A DNA stretch of 64,000 bases from Noviluteimonas lactosilytica (GTDB taxonomy: Bacteria; Pseudomonadota; Gammaproteobacteria; Xanthomonadales; Xanthomonadaceae). A model generated the notes under the pieces. That model did not search any database. It had not been told where the DNA came from and saw nothing but the letters and a program-made list of their open reading frames with translations. Shown one piece after another: positions 51,559 to 60,061 of this stretch. Positions within the stretch are counted from its first letter, which is position 1, and every line of letters begins with the position of its first letter. The translations under genes were made by a program, and so were the position numbers. The DNA lies in assembly GCF_020866925.1 (NCBI RefSeq), contig NZ_JAJGAK010000001.1, positions 1,284,189-1,348,188 of the forward strand, read 5' to 3'.

Positions 51559-53532
51559 TCAGGCCGGCGCGTTGCGCGCGGCGCCCACCATGTGGCCGAT
51601 GCGCGCAAGCAACGCTTCCGCGTCGTAGGGCTTGGTCATCATGTCCATGCCTTCGCCGAGGAAATCGCCGACGGCCACCGAGTGGCGCGCGTAGCCGGTA
51701 AGGAACAGCACCGGCAACTTGGGGCGCGTCGCACGCGCGGCGTCGGCGAGCTGGCGTCCGTTCATGCGCGGCAGACCCACGTCGGTGAGCAGCAGGTCGA
51801 TGGGTTCGGGGCCGTGCAGGATCTCCAGCGCGCGCTCGACGTCGGGCGCCTGCAGGCAGCGGTAGCCGGCGATGCCGAGCAACGTCGCGGTGAGTTCGCG
51901 CACCGAGTCGGCGTCCTCGACGATCAGGATCGTTTCGCCGTTGCCTGCAACGGGCGGGCCCGACTGCGACGTGTGGGGATCGAGCGCGATATGCGCCGCA
52001 TCGCCGAGCGGCAACAACAACGTCACGGTCGTTCCCATTCCGGGCGTGCTGACGATGCGTGCGTCGCCGCCGCTCTGCCTGGCGAACCCGTACGTCATCG
52101 ACAGGCCGAGGCCCGTGCCCTGGCCGATCGGCTTGGTCGTGAAGAAGGGTTCGAACACTTTCTCGAGCACGTCTTCCGGGATGCCCGACCCGTCGTCCTC
52201 GACGAACAACTCGACATAGTCGCCCGGCGCCAGGTCGCGCAACGCATGCCGTTCCGGCCGGCGCGTGCCGACCCGGATGCGGCCGCCGTCCGACATCGCA
52301 TCGCGTGCGTTGACGACGAGGTTGAGGACCGCGTTCTCGAGCTGGTTGGCGTCCACCCGTGCGATCGCGGCATCGGGCTGGAGATCCAGTTGCAGCTGTA
52401 CCTGTTCGCCGATGGTTCGATGCAGCAAGTCCTCCAGCGAGGCGATGCGCGCATTGATGTCGACCGTCCGCGTATCCAGCGGTTGCTGCCGCGCGAACGC
52501 GAGCAGGCGATGCGTGAGCGACGCGGCGCGACGCGCCGACGTCATCGCGGTGTCGGCGTATTGCTGCACGGCTGCGGTCCGGCCGGCGGCCGCTTCGTCC
52601 GACAACAGGCCGAGCGACGTGATGATGCCGGTGAGGAGATTGTTGAAATCGTGCGCGATGCCGCCGGTGAGTTGCCCGAGCGCATCCATCTTCTGCGACT
52701 GCACGAGTTGCATCTGCGTGGCGTCGCGCTCGGAGATGGCTTCCGCCAGGCGCGAACGCGCACTGTCCAGGCGCTCGGCCTGCTGGCGCTCGCGGCGACG
52801 GTGGTGGGTCACGTCTTCGACCAGCATCAAGCCGAGCTCTTCGCGCCAGGGCACGACGCGCCACTCGTACTCGCGCAGTTCCTGGTTCACGCGCATCGAC
52901 AGCGCACCGATCCAGCGTTCGCCGCGCCCGATGCGCTCCTGCAGGCCCGCCAGCTGCACTTCCTGTCCGGGCTCCACGCGTGAGGCCAGCGATGCGTGTT
53001 CGCCGATCAGCGGCTCGAAGGCCGCATTGCGTTCGTGGATGACCAGCGCCGAATCGATGACGGCGATCGGCGCGGCGACGTTCGAGAAGATCTCGCGCAG
53101 CCGTTGCTCGCTTTCGCGCATCGCATCTTCCGCTTCGCGCACGCGCATCAGCGTCCGCATGGTCGCGAGCAGCAGGCCCGGATCGACGGGATGCACGAGG
53201 TACGAATCCGCGCCGCCTTCCAGGCCCGTGATCACGTCGCGCGTATGGATGGAGGCGGCCGATACGTGCACGATCGGCAGCAGGCGCGTGCGTTCGGCGC
53301 CGCGCAGGATGCGCACGATGTCGAAGCCGTTCATGTCGGGCAGGTTGACGTCGAGCACGAGGACATCGATCGGTTCGCGCTCGAGGATCGACAACCCTTC
53401 CGCGCCGGCCTGCGCTTCGAGCACGCGCCAGCCCTGGCGTTCGATCACGCGGCGCATCGCGTAGCGCGTCGCCGCGTTGTCGTCGACGATCAGCGTCGTC
53501 GTGCCCTTGCGGACCGAAGGCTCATTGTCCAT
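51559..53532 (-). CDS. hybrid sensor histidine kinase with N- and C-terminal receivers
   Basis: A 657-residue cytoplasmic signalling protein. Domains in order: a receiver (1-~130) with Asp61 in VLVLDVNLPDMNGFD; a PAS-like segment (~140-245); HisKA with His294 in GGIAHDFNNLLTG; HATPase with NLVVNARDAMSDGG and GQGTGLGLSMTYGF; and a C-terminal receiver (~540-657) with LLLTDVGLPRMNGRQ and MMTKPYD. The first receiver has His where the conserved Lys should be (SYLVHPVD), so its phosphorylation switch may be altered. It overlaps the upstream kinase gene by 11 bp. Confidence 0.9.
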   Translation of the reverse strand: MDNEPSVRKGTTTLIVDDNAATRYAMRRVIERQGWRVLEAQAGAEGLSILEREPIDVLVLDVNLPDMNGFDIVRILRGAERTRLLPIVHVSAASIHTRDVITGLEGGADSYLVHPVDPGLLLATMRTLMRVREAEDAMRESEQRLREIFSNVAAPIAVIDSALVIHERNAAFEPLIGEHASLASRVEPGQEVQLAGLQERIGRGERWIGALSMRVNQELREYEWRVVPWREELGLMLVEDVTHHRRRERQQAERLDSARSRLAEAISERDATQMQLVQSQKMDALGQLTGGIAHDFNNLLTGIITSLGLLSDEAAAGRTAAVQQYADTAMTSARRAASLTHRLLAFARQQPLDTRTVDINARIASLEDLLHRTIGEQVQLQLDLQPDAAIARVDANQLENAVLNLVVNARDAMSDGGRIRVGTRRPERHALRDLAPGDYVELFVEDDGSGIPEDVLEKVFEPFFTTKPIGQGTGLGLSMTYGFARQSGGDARIVSTPGMGTTVTLLLPLGDAAHIALDPHTSQSGPPVAGNGETILIVEDADSVRELTATLLGIAGYRCLQAPDVERALEILHGPEPIDLLLTDVGLPRMNGRQLADAARATRPKLPVLFLTGYARHSVAVGDFLGEGMDMMTKPYDAEALLARIGHMVGAARNAPA

Positions 53533-54400
53533 CGCTGTCCTCCGCGGTCGTGTCATCGGCCAATCGCAGCGGCAGCAGGACCCAGAACGTCGAACCCTTG
53601 CCGACTTCACTCGTGACGCCCACCTGGCCACCGAGCAGTTCGGCGAATCGGCGACACAGCGACAACCCGAGCCCGGTGCCGCGCAGGCGACGCTGCAACG
53701 GCGAGTCGACCTGCGCGAAATCCTGGAACAGCGTCTTCTGCACGTCCGCCGGAATGCCGATGCCGGTGTCGGCGACGGTGAACCGCGCCCATGCATCGTC
53801 CTCGCAGACGGCGGACACGCGCACCGTTCCCTGCGGGGTGAACTTCAGCGCGTTGGAAATGAAGTTACGCAGGATCTGCGCGACCTTCTTGTCGTCGGTG
53901 TACATGGACGGCATGCCCACGGGCGCTTCGAACACGAGATCGACGCCCGCTTCCTCGACGATCGGCCGGAACATGCCGCGCAGCGCGGAGAAGAGGTCCA
54001 CCATTTCGAACCAGTCCGGCGAGATCGACACGCGCCCCGCCTCGATCTTCGCGAGGTCGAGCAGGTCGTCGACCATTTCGGCGAGGTCGCGCGCAGCGAT
54101 GCTGATGAACTGCACCTGCTGGTGCTGGTCGGACGACAGCGGGCCATCGATCTCGTCGTCGAGCAATCGCGTCATGCTCAGGATCGAGCCGAGCGGCGTG
54201 CGGAACTCGTGGCTCATGTAGGACAGGAAGCGGCTCTTCAGCGCGGAAGCTTCGCGCAGTTGCTCGGCCTGCACGTCGAGCTCGGCGTACAGGGCGAGGA
54301 CGCCCTGGTTGGTTTCTTCCAGCTCCGCGCGCAAGTCCGCGGCCTCGCTGCGCAGGCGCATGAGTTCGCTGTTCGCCTCGGCGGGGGTCGCGTTGTTCAT
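53522..54400 (-). CDS. sensor histidine kinase with N-terminal coiled coil
   Basis: A 292-residue soluble kinase. A coiled coil (residues ~8-52) leads into HisKA with His64 in SYMSHEFRTPLGSIL, then HATPase with NFISNALKFTPQG, VADTGIGIPADV and RGTGLGLSLCRRFAELLGG. No sensor domain or membrane segment is present, so its input must come through a partner. It lies between the stressosome genes and the hybrid kinase, overlapping both (ATGA with the phosphatase gene). This suggests the stressosome feeds a phosphorelay. Confidence 0.88.
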   Translation of the reverse strand: MNNATPAEANSELMRLRSEAADLRAELEETNQGVLALYAELDVQAEQLREASALKSRFLSYMSHEFRTPLGSILSMTRLLDDEIDGPLSSDQHQQVQFISIAARDLAEMVDDLLDLAKIEAGRVSISPDWFEMVDLFSALRGMFRPIVEEAGVDLVFEAPVGMPSMYTDDKKVAQILRNFISNALKFTPQGTVRVSAVCEDDAWARFTVADTGIGIPADVQKTLFQDFAQVDSPLQRRLRGTGLGLSLCRRFAELLGGQVGVTSEVGKGSTFWVLLPLRLADDTTAEDSDGQ

Positions 54401-55410
54401 CGTGTGCCTCCCAGTGCGACGACGACGACCGTGGCGTCGTCGCGTCCGCGGTCGAAGTCGCGCATCAGCACCGCGGCGATGACCGCCGGGTGGCGCGCCG
54501 CGAGCCCGGGGTAATCGCGCAGGCTCCAGCGCGTGTTCACGCCGTCGCTGTGCAACACCAGCAGCTTGCCGGCGGCATCGGCGTAATCGAAGGACTGCGC
54601 GCGGCGGTACTGCACGCCGACGATGCCCGGATGCGACGCGAGGCCGCGCGAGCCATCGGGCGAGTGCAGCGCCCCCGAGATGTTGCCGATCCCCGCGAAC
54701 CGCATCGTGCCCGGCGCGGCGTCGTACGCGGCGATGGCCACCGCGCCGCCGCGCGTGCCGGACATCGCCGCGTGCAGCGCGTCCATCGTGGTCGCGGGAT
54801 CGGCGTGCCCGGCTTCGGCGAATGCGCGCGTCGCCGCATTCGCTGCCTCGTGCGCGAGCGGGCCGTGGCCGAGTCCGTCGACGACCACGACGCTGCATTG
54901 CGTGCCGGTCCAGGCGATGCCCCAACCGTCGCCGCATTCGAGCGCGCCGCCGAGTGCGCGCTGGCTCGCACCGTAGCGCACGTCGCGGTAGGTGCCGCCG
55001 CGCGGGAAGAAGCGCGCCATCACCACCGAACCCCGCGCATCGGAGAACAGGTCGACGACCTGCGCCTGCCGTTGCACCGCACCGAGCCCGATGCCCCGCG
55101 TGCCGCTCGTCGACATGCCGTCGGCGAGGCACGCCACGTAATCGAATCCGGCGCCACGATCGATCGCGACGAGCTCGACGCCTTCGCCACCGTCGCCCGC
55201 GATCGCCTGCACCTGCATCACGCCGCGACCCGCGTGCTTGAGCACGTTGGTGGCCAGTTCCGTGGCCACGAGCGCGACGCGACCGGTGTCTTCTTCATCG
55301 AAGCCTGCACGCTGCGCAACCTGCGCCGCGACGCGTCGAACCTGGCCCACGCGCGACGCGTCGTCGATCGGGATCTCGTGCGTTTGCGCACCCGCGCGAA
55401 GCAGTCGCAT
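54397..55410 (-). CDS. RsbX/SpoIIE-type phosphatase with N-terminal HATPase domain
   Basis: A 337-residue protein of two domains. Residues ~10-130 form an RsbW/RsbT-type HATPase (VATELATNVLKHA, AIDRGAGFD, GTRGIGLGAVQRQA). Residues ~145-337 form a PP2C/SpoIIE-type phosphatase (VVDGLGHGPLAHEAA, GGAVAIAAYD, LHSDGVNTRW, RDDATVVVVAL), like RsbX. RsbX resets the stressosome by dephosphorylating RsbR and RsbS. ATG 55410 is preferred over a GTG one codon earlier. It starts 4 bp after rsbT. Confidence 0.87.
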   Translation of the reverse strand: MRLLRAGAQTHEIPIDDASRVGQVRRVAAQVAQRAGFDEEDTGRVALVATELATNVLKHAGRGVMQVQAIAGDGGEGVELVAIDRGAGFDYVACLADGMSTSGTRGIGLGAVQRQAQVVDLFSDARGSVVMARFFPRGGTYRDVRYGASQRALGGALECGDGWGIAWTGTQCSVVVVDGLGHGPLAHEAANAATRAFAEAGHADPATTMDALHAAMSGTRGGAVAIAAYDAAPGTMRFAGIGNISGALHSPDGSRGLASHPGIVGVQYRRAQSFDYADAAGKLLVLHSDGVNTRWSLRDYPGLAARHPAVIAAVLMRDFDRGRDDATVVVVALGGTR

Positions 55411-55414
55411 CACC

Positions 55415-55819
55415 TCAGGCCCACTTGGTGATGGTGACGCGCGTGCCCTGGCCCGGCGCGCTGTCGATATCGAACTCGTCGACCAGGCGCCGCGTGCCGG
55501 TCAGCCCCAGGCCGAGGCCGTTGCCCGACGTCCAGCCATCGGTCATCGCGAGCTTGAGGTCGGGGATGCCCGGGCCTTCGTCGCGGAAGGTCAGGCGCAG
55601 GCCCGCGCGCACGCCGTTCTGCACGATCGCCCAGTCCATGTGCCCGCCGCCGCCGTAGATGACGGCGTTGCGCGCGAGTTCGCTCGCGGCGGTGATCAGC
55701 TTGGTCTGGTCGACCAGGCGCAGGCCGCACTGCAACGCGAGCTTGCGCACGGTCTGCCGCGCGACCACGACATCCTGTTCCACCATCACGTCCTGGGTGC
55801 CGCTGGCGGGTGCGTTCAT
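55415..55819 (-). CDS. rsbT: RsbT-type serine/threonine kinase (anti-sigma regulatory factor)
   Basis: A 134-residue HATPase-fold kinase. ASELARNAVIYGGGG is the N-box, FRDEGPGIPDL the G1 box and GNGLGLGLTGTRRLVDEF the G2 box, matching RsbT. In a stressosome it phosphorylates the STAS domains of RsbS and RsbR on stress and is then released to act downstream. Its ATG overlaps the rsbS stop (ATGA). The length is typical. Confidence 0.92.
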   Translation of the reverse strand: MNAPASGTQDVMVEQDVVVARQTVRKLALQCGLRLVDQTKLITAASELARNAVIYGGGGHMDWAIVQNGVRAGLRLTFRDEGPGIPDLKLAMTDGWTSGNGLGLGLTGTRRLVDEFDIDSAPGQGTRVTITKWA

Positions 55820-56178
55820 GCCGTCGTCGACCGCCGGCGCAACAACGCCATGCCGCGCTCGGCGTCGAGCGCAGTGGCGACGCCCGGCAGCGACAGGCCC
55901 AGTTCCACCAGCGTGATCGCGACCGCCGGTTGCATGCCGACGAGCACCGTCTGCGCGTCCATGATCTTCGACAGTCCGGCGATCGTGCTGATCATGCGAC
56001 CGATGAACGAGTCGACGATCTCCAGCGACGAAATGTCGATGAGGACGCCGCGCGCCTGTGTCTTGCGGATGCGTTCGGCCAGGTCTTCCTGCAGCGCCAG
56101 CGCAAGCTGGTCGTGCATGTCGACCTGGATGGTGACGAGCAGGAACTCGCCCATTCGCAGGATGGGAATGCGCTCCAT
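55816..56178 (-). CDS. rsbS: RsbS-type STAS-domain scaffold protein
   Basis: A 120-residue STAS protein. ARGVLIDISSLEIVDSFIGR contains the phosphorylatable serine (Ser57), aligned with Ser59 of Bacillus subtilis RsbS, and the start IPILRMGEFLLVTIQ is typical. RsbS builds the stressosome core with RsbR and binds RsbT. It begins 2 bp after the rsbR stop. Order rsbR-rsbS-rsbT is conserved. Confidence 0.92.
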   Translation of the reverse strand: MERIPILRMGEFLLVTIQVDMHDQLALALQEDLAERIRKTQARGVLIDISSLEIVDSFIGRMISTIAGLSKIMDAQTVLVGMQPAVAITLVELGLSLPGVATALDAERGMALLRRRSTTA

Positions 56179-56180
56179 GA

Positions 56181-57047
56181 TCAGGCGGCCTGGCGCGCCT
56201 TGACGACGGTGAACTCCAGACGCTTGAGCGCCAGCGCGAGCGCGTCGGCGAGGTTCGCCTTGGTCACGATGCCCTGCAGGTCGAGGCCGAGGTGCACGAT
56301 CGTCTGCGCGATCTGCGGACGCACGCCGCTGATGATGCAGTCCGCGCCCATCAGGCGGATCGCGGTGACGGTCTTGAGCAGGTGCTGCGCCACGAGCGTG
56401 TCGACGGTCGGCACGCCGGTGATGTCGATGATCGCGATTTCCGAGCCGGTCTCGATGATGCGTTCGAGCAGCGATTCCATCACCACCTGCGTACGCTGCG
56501 AATCGAGCGTGCCGATCATGGGCAGCGCGAGCACGCCGTCCCACAGCTTGACCACCGGCGTCGACAGCTCCAGCAGGTCTTCCTGCTGGCGCACGATGAC
56601 ATCCTCGCGCGCCTTCTGGAACGTACGCACCGTGTGCATGCCGAGCGCATCGAGCATCTCGGACACCACCCAGACCTGGTCGGCGAGGTCCTTCGGCGAC
56701 TCGGCGTATTCGGACTGCATCTGCTCGAACAGCGCGCGCTTGAGCGAGAAGATGAAGTTGGCGGTGTGCTGCGAATCGAACCCCTGCAACGCGCGGCTGC
56801 GCGAGAGGTTCTCGAGGAAGGCGCGCGTGTCGCTCCATTCCGGTGCGTCGATCTTCGCCGCATCGGCAGTGACGGACGCGGCGACGAGCAGTCGCAGGAA
56901 TTCCCGCGCCTGCTGGTTCAGTTCCTGCATGCTGATGCGTGCGTCGCGCGTCGCGCCCGCGGTCTCGAGGTTCTGCGTCCAGCGCGCGAGGAGCGATTGC
57001 TCGTTGTTGCGGACAGCGTCGATGGTGCGCTGTTGAAGAACGGCCAT
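56181..57047 (-). CDS. rsbR: RsbR-type stressosome sensor/scaffold protein
   Basis: A 288-residue RsbT co-antagonist. Residues ~1-150 form an all-helical sensor domain. The C-terminal STAS domain follows a linker with LSTPVVKLWDGVLALPMIGTL and has IAIIDITGVPTVDTLVAQHLL, where Thr217 lies at the usual phosphorylation position. Nothing identifies the stimulus. The ATG at 57047 is preceded by a GGGGAAG ribosome site; an ATG 33 bp earlier is possible. It is the first gene of a run of six overlapping or nearly abutting genes. Confidence 0.9.
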   Translation of the reverse strand: MAVLQQRTIDAVRNNEQSLLARWTQNLETAGATRDARISMQELNQQAREFLRLLVAASVTADAAKIDAPEWSDTRAFLENLSRSRALQGFDSQHTANFIFSLKRALFEQMQSEYAESPKDLADQVWVVSEMLDALGMHTVRTFQKAREDVIVRQQEDLLELSTPVVKLWDGVLALPMIGTLDSQRTQVVMESLLERIIETGSEIAIIDITGVPTVDTLVAQHLLKTVTAIRLMGADCIISGVRPQIAQTIVHLGLDLQGIVTKANLADALALALKRLEFTVVKARQAA

Positions 57048-57173
57048 GGATTGTCTTCCCCTGATTGAGAGCGGCATCATGGGGCCGCGTCGCGCGCAAT
57101 GGAAGAGGTTGATTTACAAGGGTTTTTCACTCGTTCTTCACGCGCTGAACGCTACGCGCGCGCGTTGCGCCGA

Positions 57174-57680
57174 TCAGGTCCGATCGACGCGGTCGAGCCG
57201 ATGCACCAGGCAGTCGTCGAGGCCGAATGTGCGGGGCCCGACCACGCGAAACCCGAGTCGTCGGTAAAAGCGATGCGCGCGCTCGTTCGATGCGAGCGGA
57301 TCGATCAGGATCGCGGACACGCGCGGATCGGCGAAGCAGCGCGCGATCGCCTGCTGCATCATCGCGGTGCCGTATCCCTGCCCCAATGCATCGGCTTCGC
57401 CGATCCAGATGTCGATCGCGCGCAGGTCGGGTTCGGCGTCGCCCCAGTAGTGCGACGCTTCGAGCGCGGGATCGATGATCTGCACGAAGCCGATCGCACG
57501 GCCGTCGACTTCGGCGATCAGTTGCTCGCGCCACGCGGGGTGCTTGTGCAGCTCGGTTTCCCATTCCCAATCGTCGTTGGGATCGGATTCGACGACGTGG
57601 GGTTCGTCGTCCCAGCGACGCAACAGCGCGACATCGTCGGGCGTTGCGTCGCGAAGCGTCACGATGGCAGGAGTGCGCAT
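57174..57680 (-). CDS. GNAT acetyltransferase of the AAC(6')-like group
   Basis: A 168-residue acetyltransferase. The acetyl-CoA loop is GQGYGTAMM, and the C-terminal half (DPLASNERAHRFYRRLGFRVVGPRTF) resembles aminoglycoside 6'-N-acetyltransferases and siderophore-type acyltransferases. Drug inactivation is not established by sequence alone; chromosomal members often have other substrates. The gene stands alone, 126 bp from rsbR. It was not linked to any mobile element. Confidence 0.82.
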   Translation of the reverse strand: MRTPAIVTLRDATPDDVALLRRWDDEPHVVESDPNDDWEWETELHKHPAWREQLIAEVDGRAIGFVQIIDPALEASHYWGDAEPDLRAIDIWIGEADALGQGYGTAMMQQAIARCFADPRVSAILIDPLASNERAHRFYRRLGFRVVGPRTFGLDDCLVHRLDRVDRT

Positions 57681-57715
57681 GTGGTGATGTTACTCGCCGC
57701 GCACCCGCGCATTCC

Positions 57716-58366
57716 TCACGCCGGGCGCAGTTCGTCCGCGAAGCCGTGGTTCACGTCGCGGTGGCCCGCTTCGTCGGCGCGCACCGCGAGTACGACGTCG
57801 CGCAGGCGCGCGTTGTCGGCGAGCTGCCAGTACGCCTTCGCGATCGCCGGCGCGGGCACGTTCTCGACGCGCCCGGCGTCGATCTCCTCCAGGTACTGCG
57901 TGTAGCTGACGACCGCCTGTTCCTCGAAGTAGCCGACGAGGCGGTGCGCGGTGCGCGCGGACACGACGTACAGCAGCAGGAAGAAGGCGAAGAACGCGGC
58001 CTGCGCGAAGAGCACCAGCACGCGCTCCAGCAGGTTCGGCTTCGCGATCTCGATGAACGTCATCAGGTGCATGCGTTCGTTCTCCGCTTCCTGCATCAGC
58101 GCGCGGATCCAGCCGTGGTCGTGCTTCATCCAGCGCAGGCAGCGCAGGTGGATGAACGCAGCGCCGACCATGCCCGGCACCGCGGCGACCGTTTCGAGCA
58201 CGATCGCGCGATTGCCGTAGCGCTTGGCGAAGAACGTGTCGGCGAGGAAGCGCAGGCCGCGCGTGATGCCATAGGCGACGCGGTCGGACCAATCGCGCGT
58301 GTTGCGGTGGGTGTCGAGCTCGTAGTCGACGGGCGTTTCTGCGACGGGGGCGATGAGGGTGTTCAT
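57716..58366 (-). CDS. aox: alternative oxidase (cyanide-resistant ubiquinol oxidase)
   Basis: A 216-residue di-iron membrane-bound oxidase from the ATG at 58366; another ATG at 58378 is in frame. Iron-ligand motifs are Glu58 (LETVAAVPGM), Glu97 and His100 (NERMHLM), the GYFEEQAVVSY pair (Glu148/149) and Glu199 with His202 (RADEAGHRDVNH). It transfers electrons from ubiquinol to O2 without pumping protons and is insensitive to cyanide and NO. An FNR-like palindrome is centred about 68 bp upstream, so it probably belongs to the anaerobic or NO response. Confidence 0.92.
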   Translation of the reverse strand: MNTLIAPVAETPVDYELDTHRNTRDWSDRVAYGITRGLRFLADTFFAKRYGNRAIVLETVAAVPGMVGAAFIHLRCLRWMKHDHGWIRALMQEAENERMHLMTFIEIAKPNLLERVLVLFAQAAFFAFFLLLYVVSARTAHRLVGYFEEQAVVSYTQYLEEIDAGRVENVPAPAIAKAYWQLADNARLRDVVLAVRADEAGHRDVNHGFADELRPA

Positions 58367-58427
58367 GGGGGCTCTCATGGGGGCTTTTTGTTCGACGCCA
58401 TGGTGTTCCCGCCTCCCGGCCGCAGCC

Positions 58428-58441
58428 TTGACCTGGATCAA
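58428..58441 (-). promoter_or_regulatory. FNR-like box upstream of the alternative oxidase gene
   Basis: TTGACCTGGATCAA differs from the consensus at one base. It is centred about 56 to 68 bp before the two possible start codons and 64 bp beyond the trpE stop. Confidence 0.75.
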
Positions 58442-58505
58442 CCTGGCGTCGGCAGGATGAACCATTCAGTCGTGCGTCGGGCGACCTACTGTGTTGCCTG
58501 GATTT

Positions 58506-59987
58506 CTACAAACCCTTCGCCGCCTCCGCCACCGCACGGAACAACGCACGCCCCTTGTTCATCGTCTCCTCCCATTCCTTCTGCGGATCGGAGTCGTGGA
58601 CGATGCCTGCGCCGGCTTGCACGTGCAGGCGGCCGTCCTGGATGACGGCGGTGCGGATGGCGATCGCGGTGTCGGCGTCGCCGTGCCAGCCGATGTAGCC
58701 GACGGCGCCGGAGTAGACGTTGCGGCGGATCGGTTCGAGGTCGCGGATCACTTCGAGCGCGCGCACTTTCGGCGCGCCGCTGACGGTGCCGGCGGGGAAG
58801 GTCGCGCGCAGCACGTCGGCATACGACAGGCCATCCTGCAACGTGCCAGTCACTTCGCTGACGATGTGCATGACGTGGCTGTAGCGCTCGATCACGAACT
58901 GTTCGCCGACTTCGACGGTGCCGGGCTTCGCGACGCGGCCCACGTCGTTGCGGCCGAGGTCGATCAGCATCAGGTGTTCCGCGCGTTCCTTCGGATCGGC
59001 GAGCAGCTCGGCTTCGAGCGCGAGGTCTTCTTCCTGCGTGCGTCCGCGCGGACGCGTGCCGGCGATCGGGCGCACGGTGATTTCGCCGCCCTGCAGGCGC
59101 ACGAGGATCTCCGGCGACGAGCCCACGACCTGCGTACCGCCCACGTCGAGGAAATACATGTACGGCGACGGGTTCAGCGCGCGCAAGGCGCGGTACACGT
59201 CGACCGGCCGCGCCTGGAACGGCACCGACAGGCGCTGCGACAACACGACCTGGAAGATGTCGCCCGCGCGGATCAGGTCCTTGCTCTTCTCCACCGCGTC
59301 GATGAAGCCTTCGCGCGTGAAGCCGGAGACGAAGTGCGATTCGTCGAGCGCGGCGGGCACCAGCGTTTCCGGATAGCTCGCGCCGGCATGGCGCAGGCGA
59401 TGCGTCAGTGCATCGAGGCGGCGGTTCGCCTTCGCCCACGCCTGCGGTTCGCGTGGATCGGCGTGCACGATCAGGTACAGCCGGCCCTTGAGGTTGTCGA
59501 ACACCGCGAGTTCTTCGCTGAGCATCAGCAGGATGTCGGGCGTGCCGAGTTCGTCCGGCTTCTCTTCGCCCGTCTTCAGGCGCGGCTCGATGTATTGCAC
59601 GCATTCGAAACCGAACCAGCCGACGAGCCCGCCAGTGAACCCGGGGAGCCCCGCGATTTCCGGTACCCGGTGCTCGGCGCGCAGGCGCTCGACTTCGGCG
59701 AAGGGATCGTCGATCTCGCGGAACTCGACGAGTTCGCCGAGTTCGGTCGCGTAGAACGTGCTGCCGGCGAACGCGTACACGCGCTTCGCGGGCAGGCCGA
59801 TGATCGAATAACGACCGAAGCGTTCGCCGCCTTCCACCGACTCGAACAGGTAGGTGTGCGGGCCATCCGCGAGCTTGAGGTACACCGACAACGGCGTATC
59901 GAGATCCGACAGGACTTCGCGCACGACGGGGATGCGGGTGAAGCCTTCTTCCGCGTATTGCTGGAACTGTTCGTGGGAAATGGTCAC
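58506..59987 (-). CDS. trpE: anthranilate synthase component I
   Basis: A 493-residue enzyme that makes anthranilate from chorismate with the TrpG glutaminase. RIPVVREVLSDLDTPLSVY and LKLADGPHTYLFESVEGGE are the N-terminal family motifs. The chorismate-binding domain shows VVGSSPEILVR, PIAGTRPRGRT and RATFPAGTVSGAPKVRA. The GTG at 59987 yields VTISHEQFQQYAEEGF, matching the usual start of TrpE in this group; the upstream ATG adds 14 unrelated residues. No Trp-rich leader peptide was seen, so classical attenuation is not supported. Confidence 0.93.
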   Translation of the reverse strand: MTISHEQFQQYAEEGFTRIPVVREVLSDLDTPLSVYLKLADGPHTYLFESVEGGERFGRYSIIGLPAKRVYAFAGSTFYATELGELVEFREIDDPFAEVERLRAEHRVPEIAGLPGFTGGLVGWFGFECVQYIEPRLKTGEEKPDELGTPDILLMLSEELAVFDNLKGRLYLIVHADPREPQAWAKANRRLDALTHRLRHAGASYPETLVPAALDESHFVSGFTREGFIDAVEKSKDLIRAGDIFQVVLSQRLSVPFQARPVDVYRALRALNPSPYMYFLDVGGTQVVGSSPEILVRLQGGEITVRPIAGTRPRGRTQEEDLALEAELLADPKERAEHLMLIDLGRNDVGRVAKPGTVEVGEQFVIERYSHVMHIVSEVTGTLQDGLSYADVLRATFPAGTVSGAPKVRALEVIRDLEPIRRNVYSGAVGYIGWHGDADTAIAIRTAVIQDGRLHVQAGAGIVHDSDPQKEWEETMNKGRALFRAVAEAAKGL

Positions 59988-60061
59988 GCGGTTGTCACGC
60001 AAGGTCGGGAGAATCGAAGGCCATCGCAAGGACGACGGACGGAAGCGGGATTGCTTCCACG

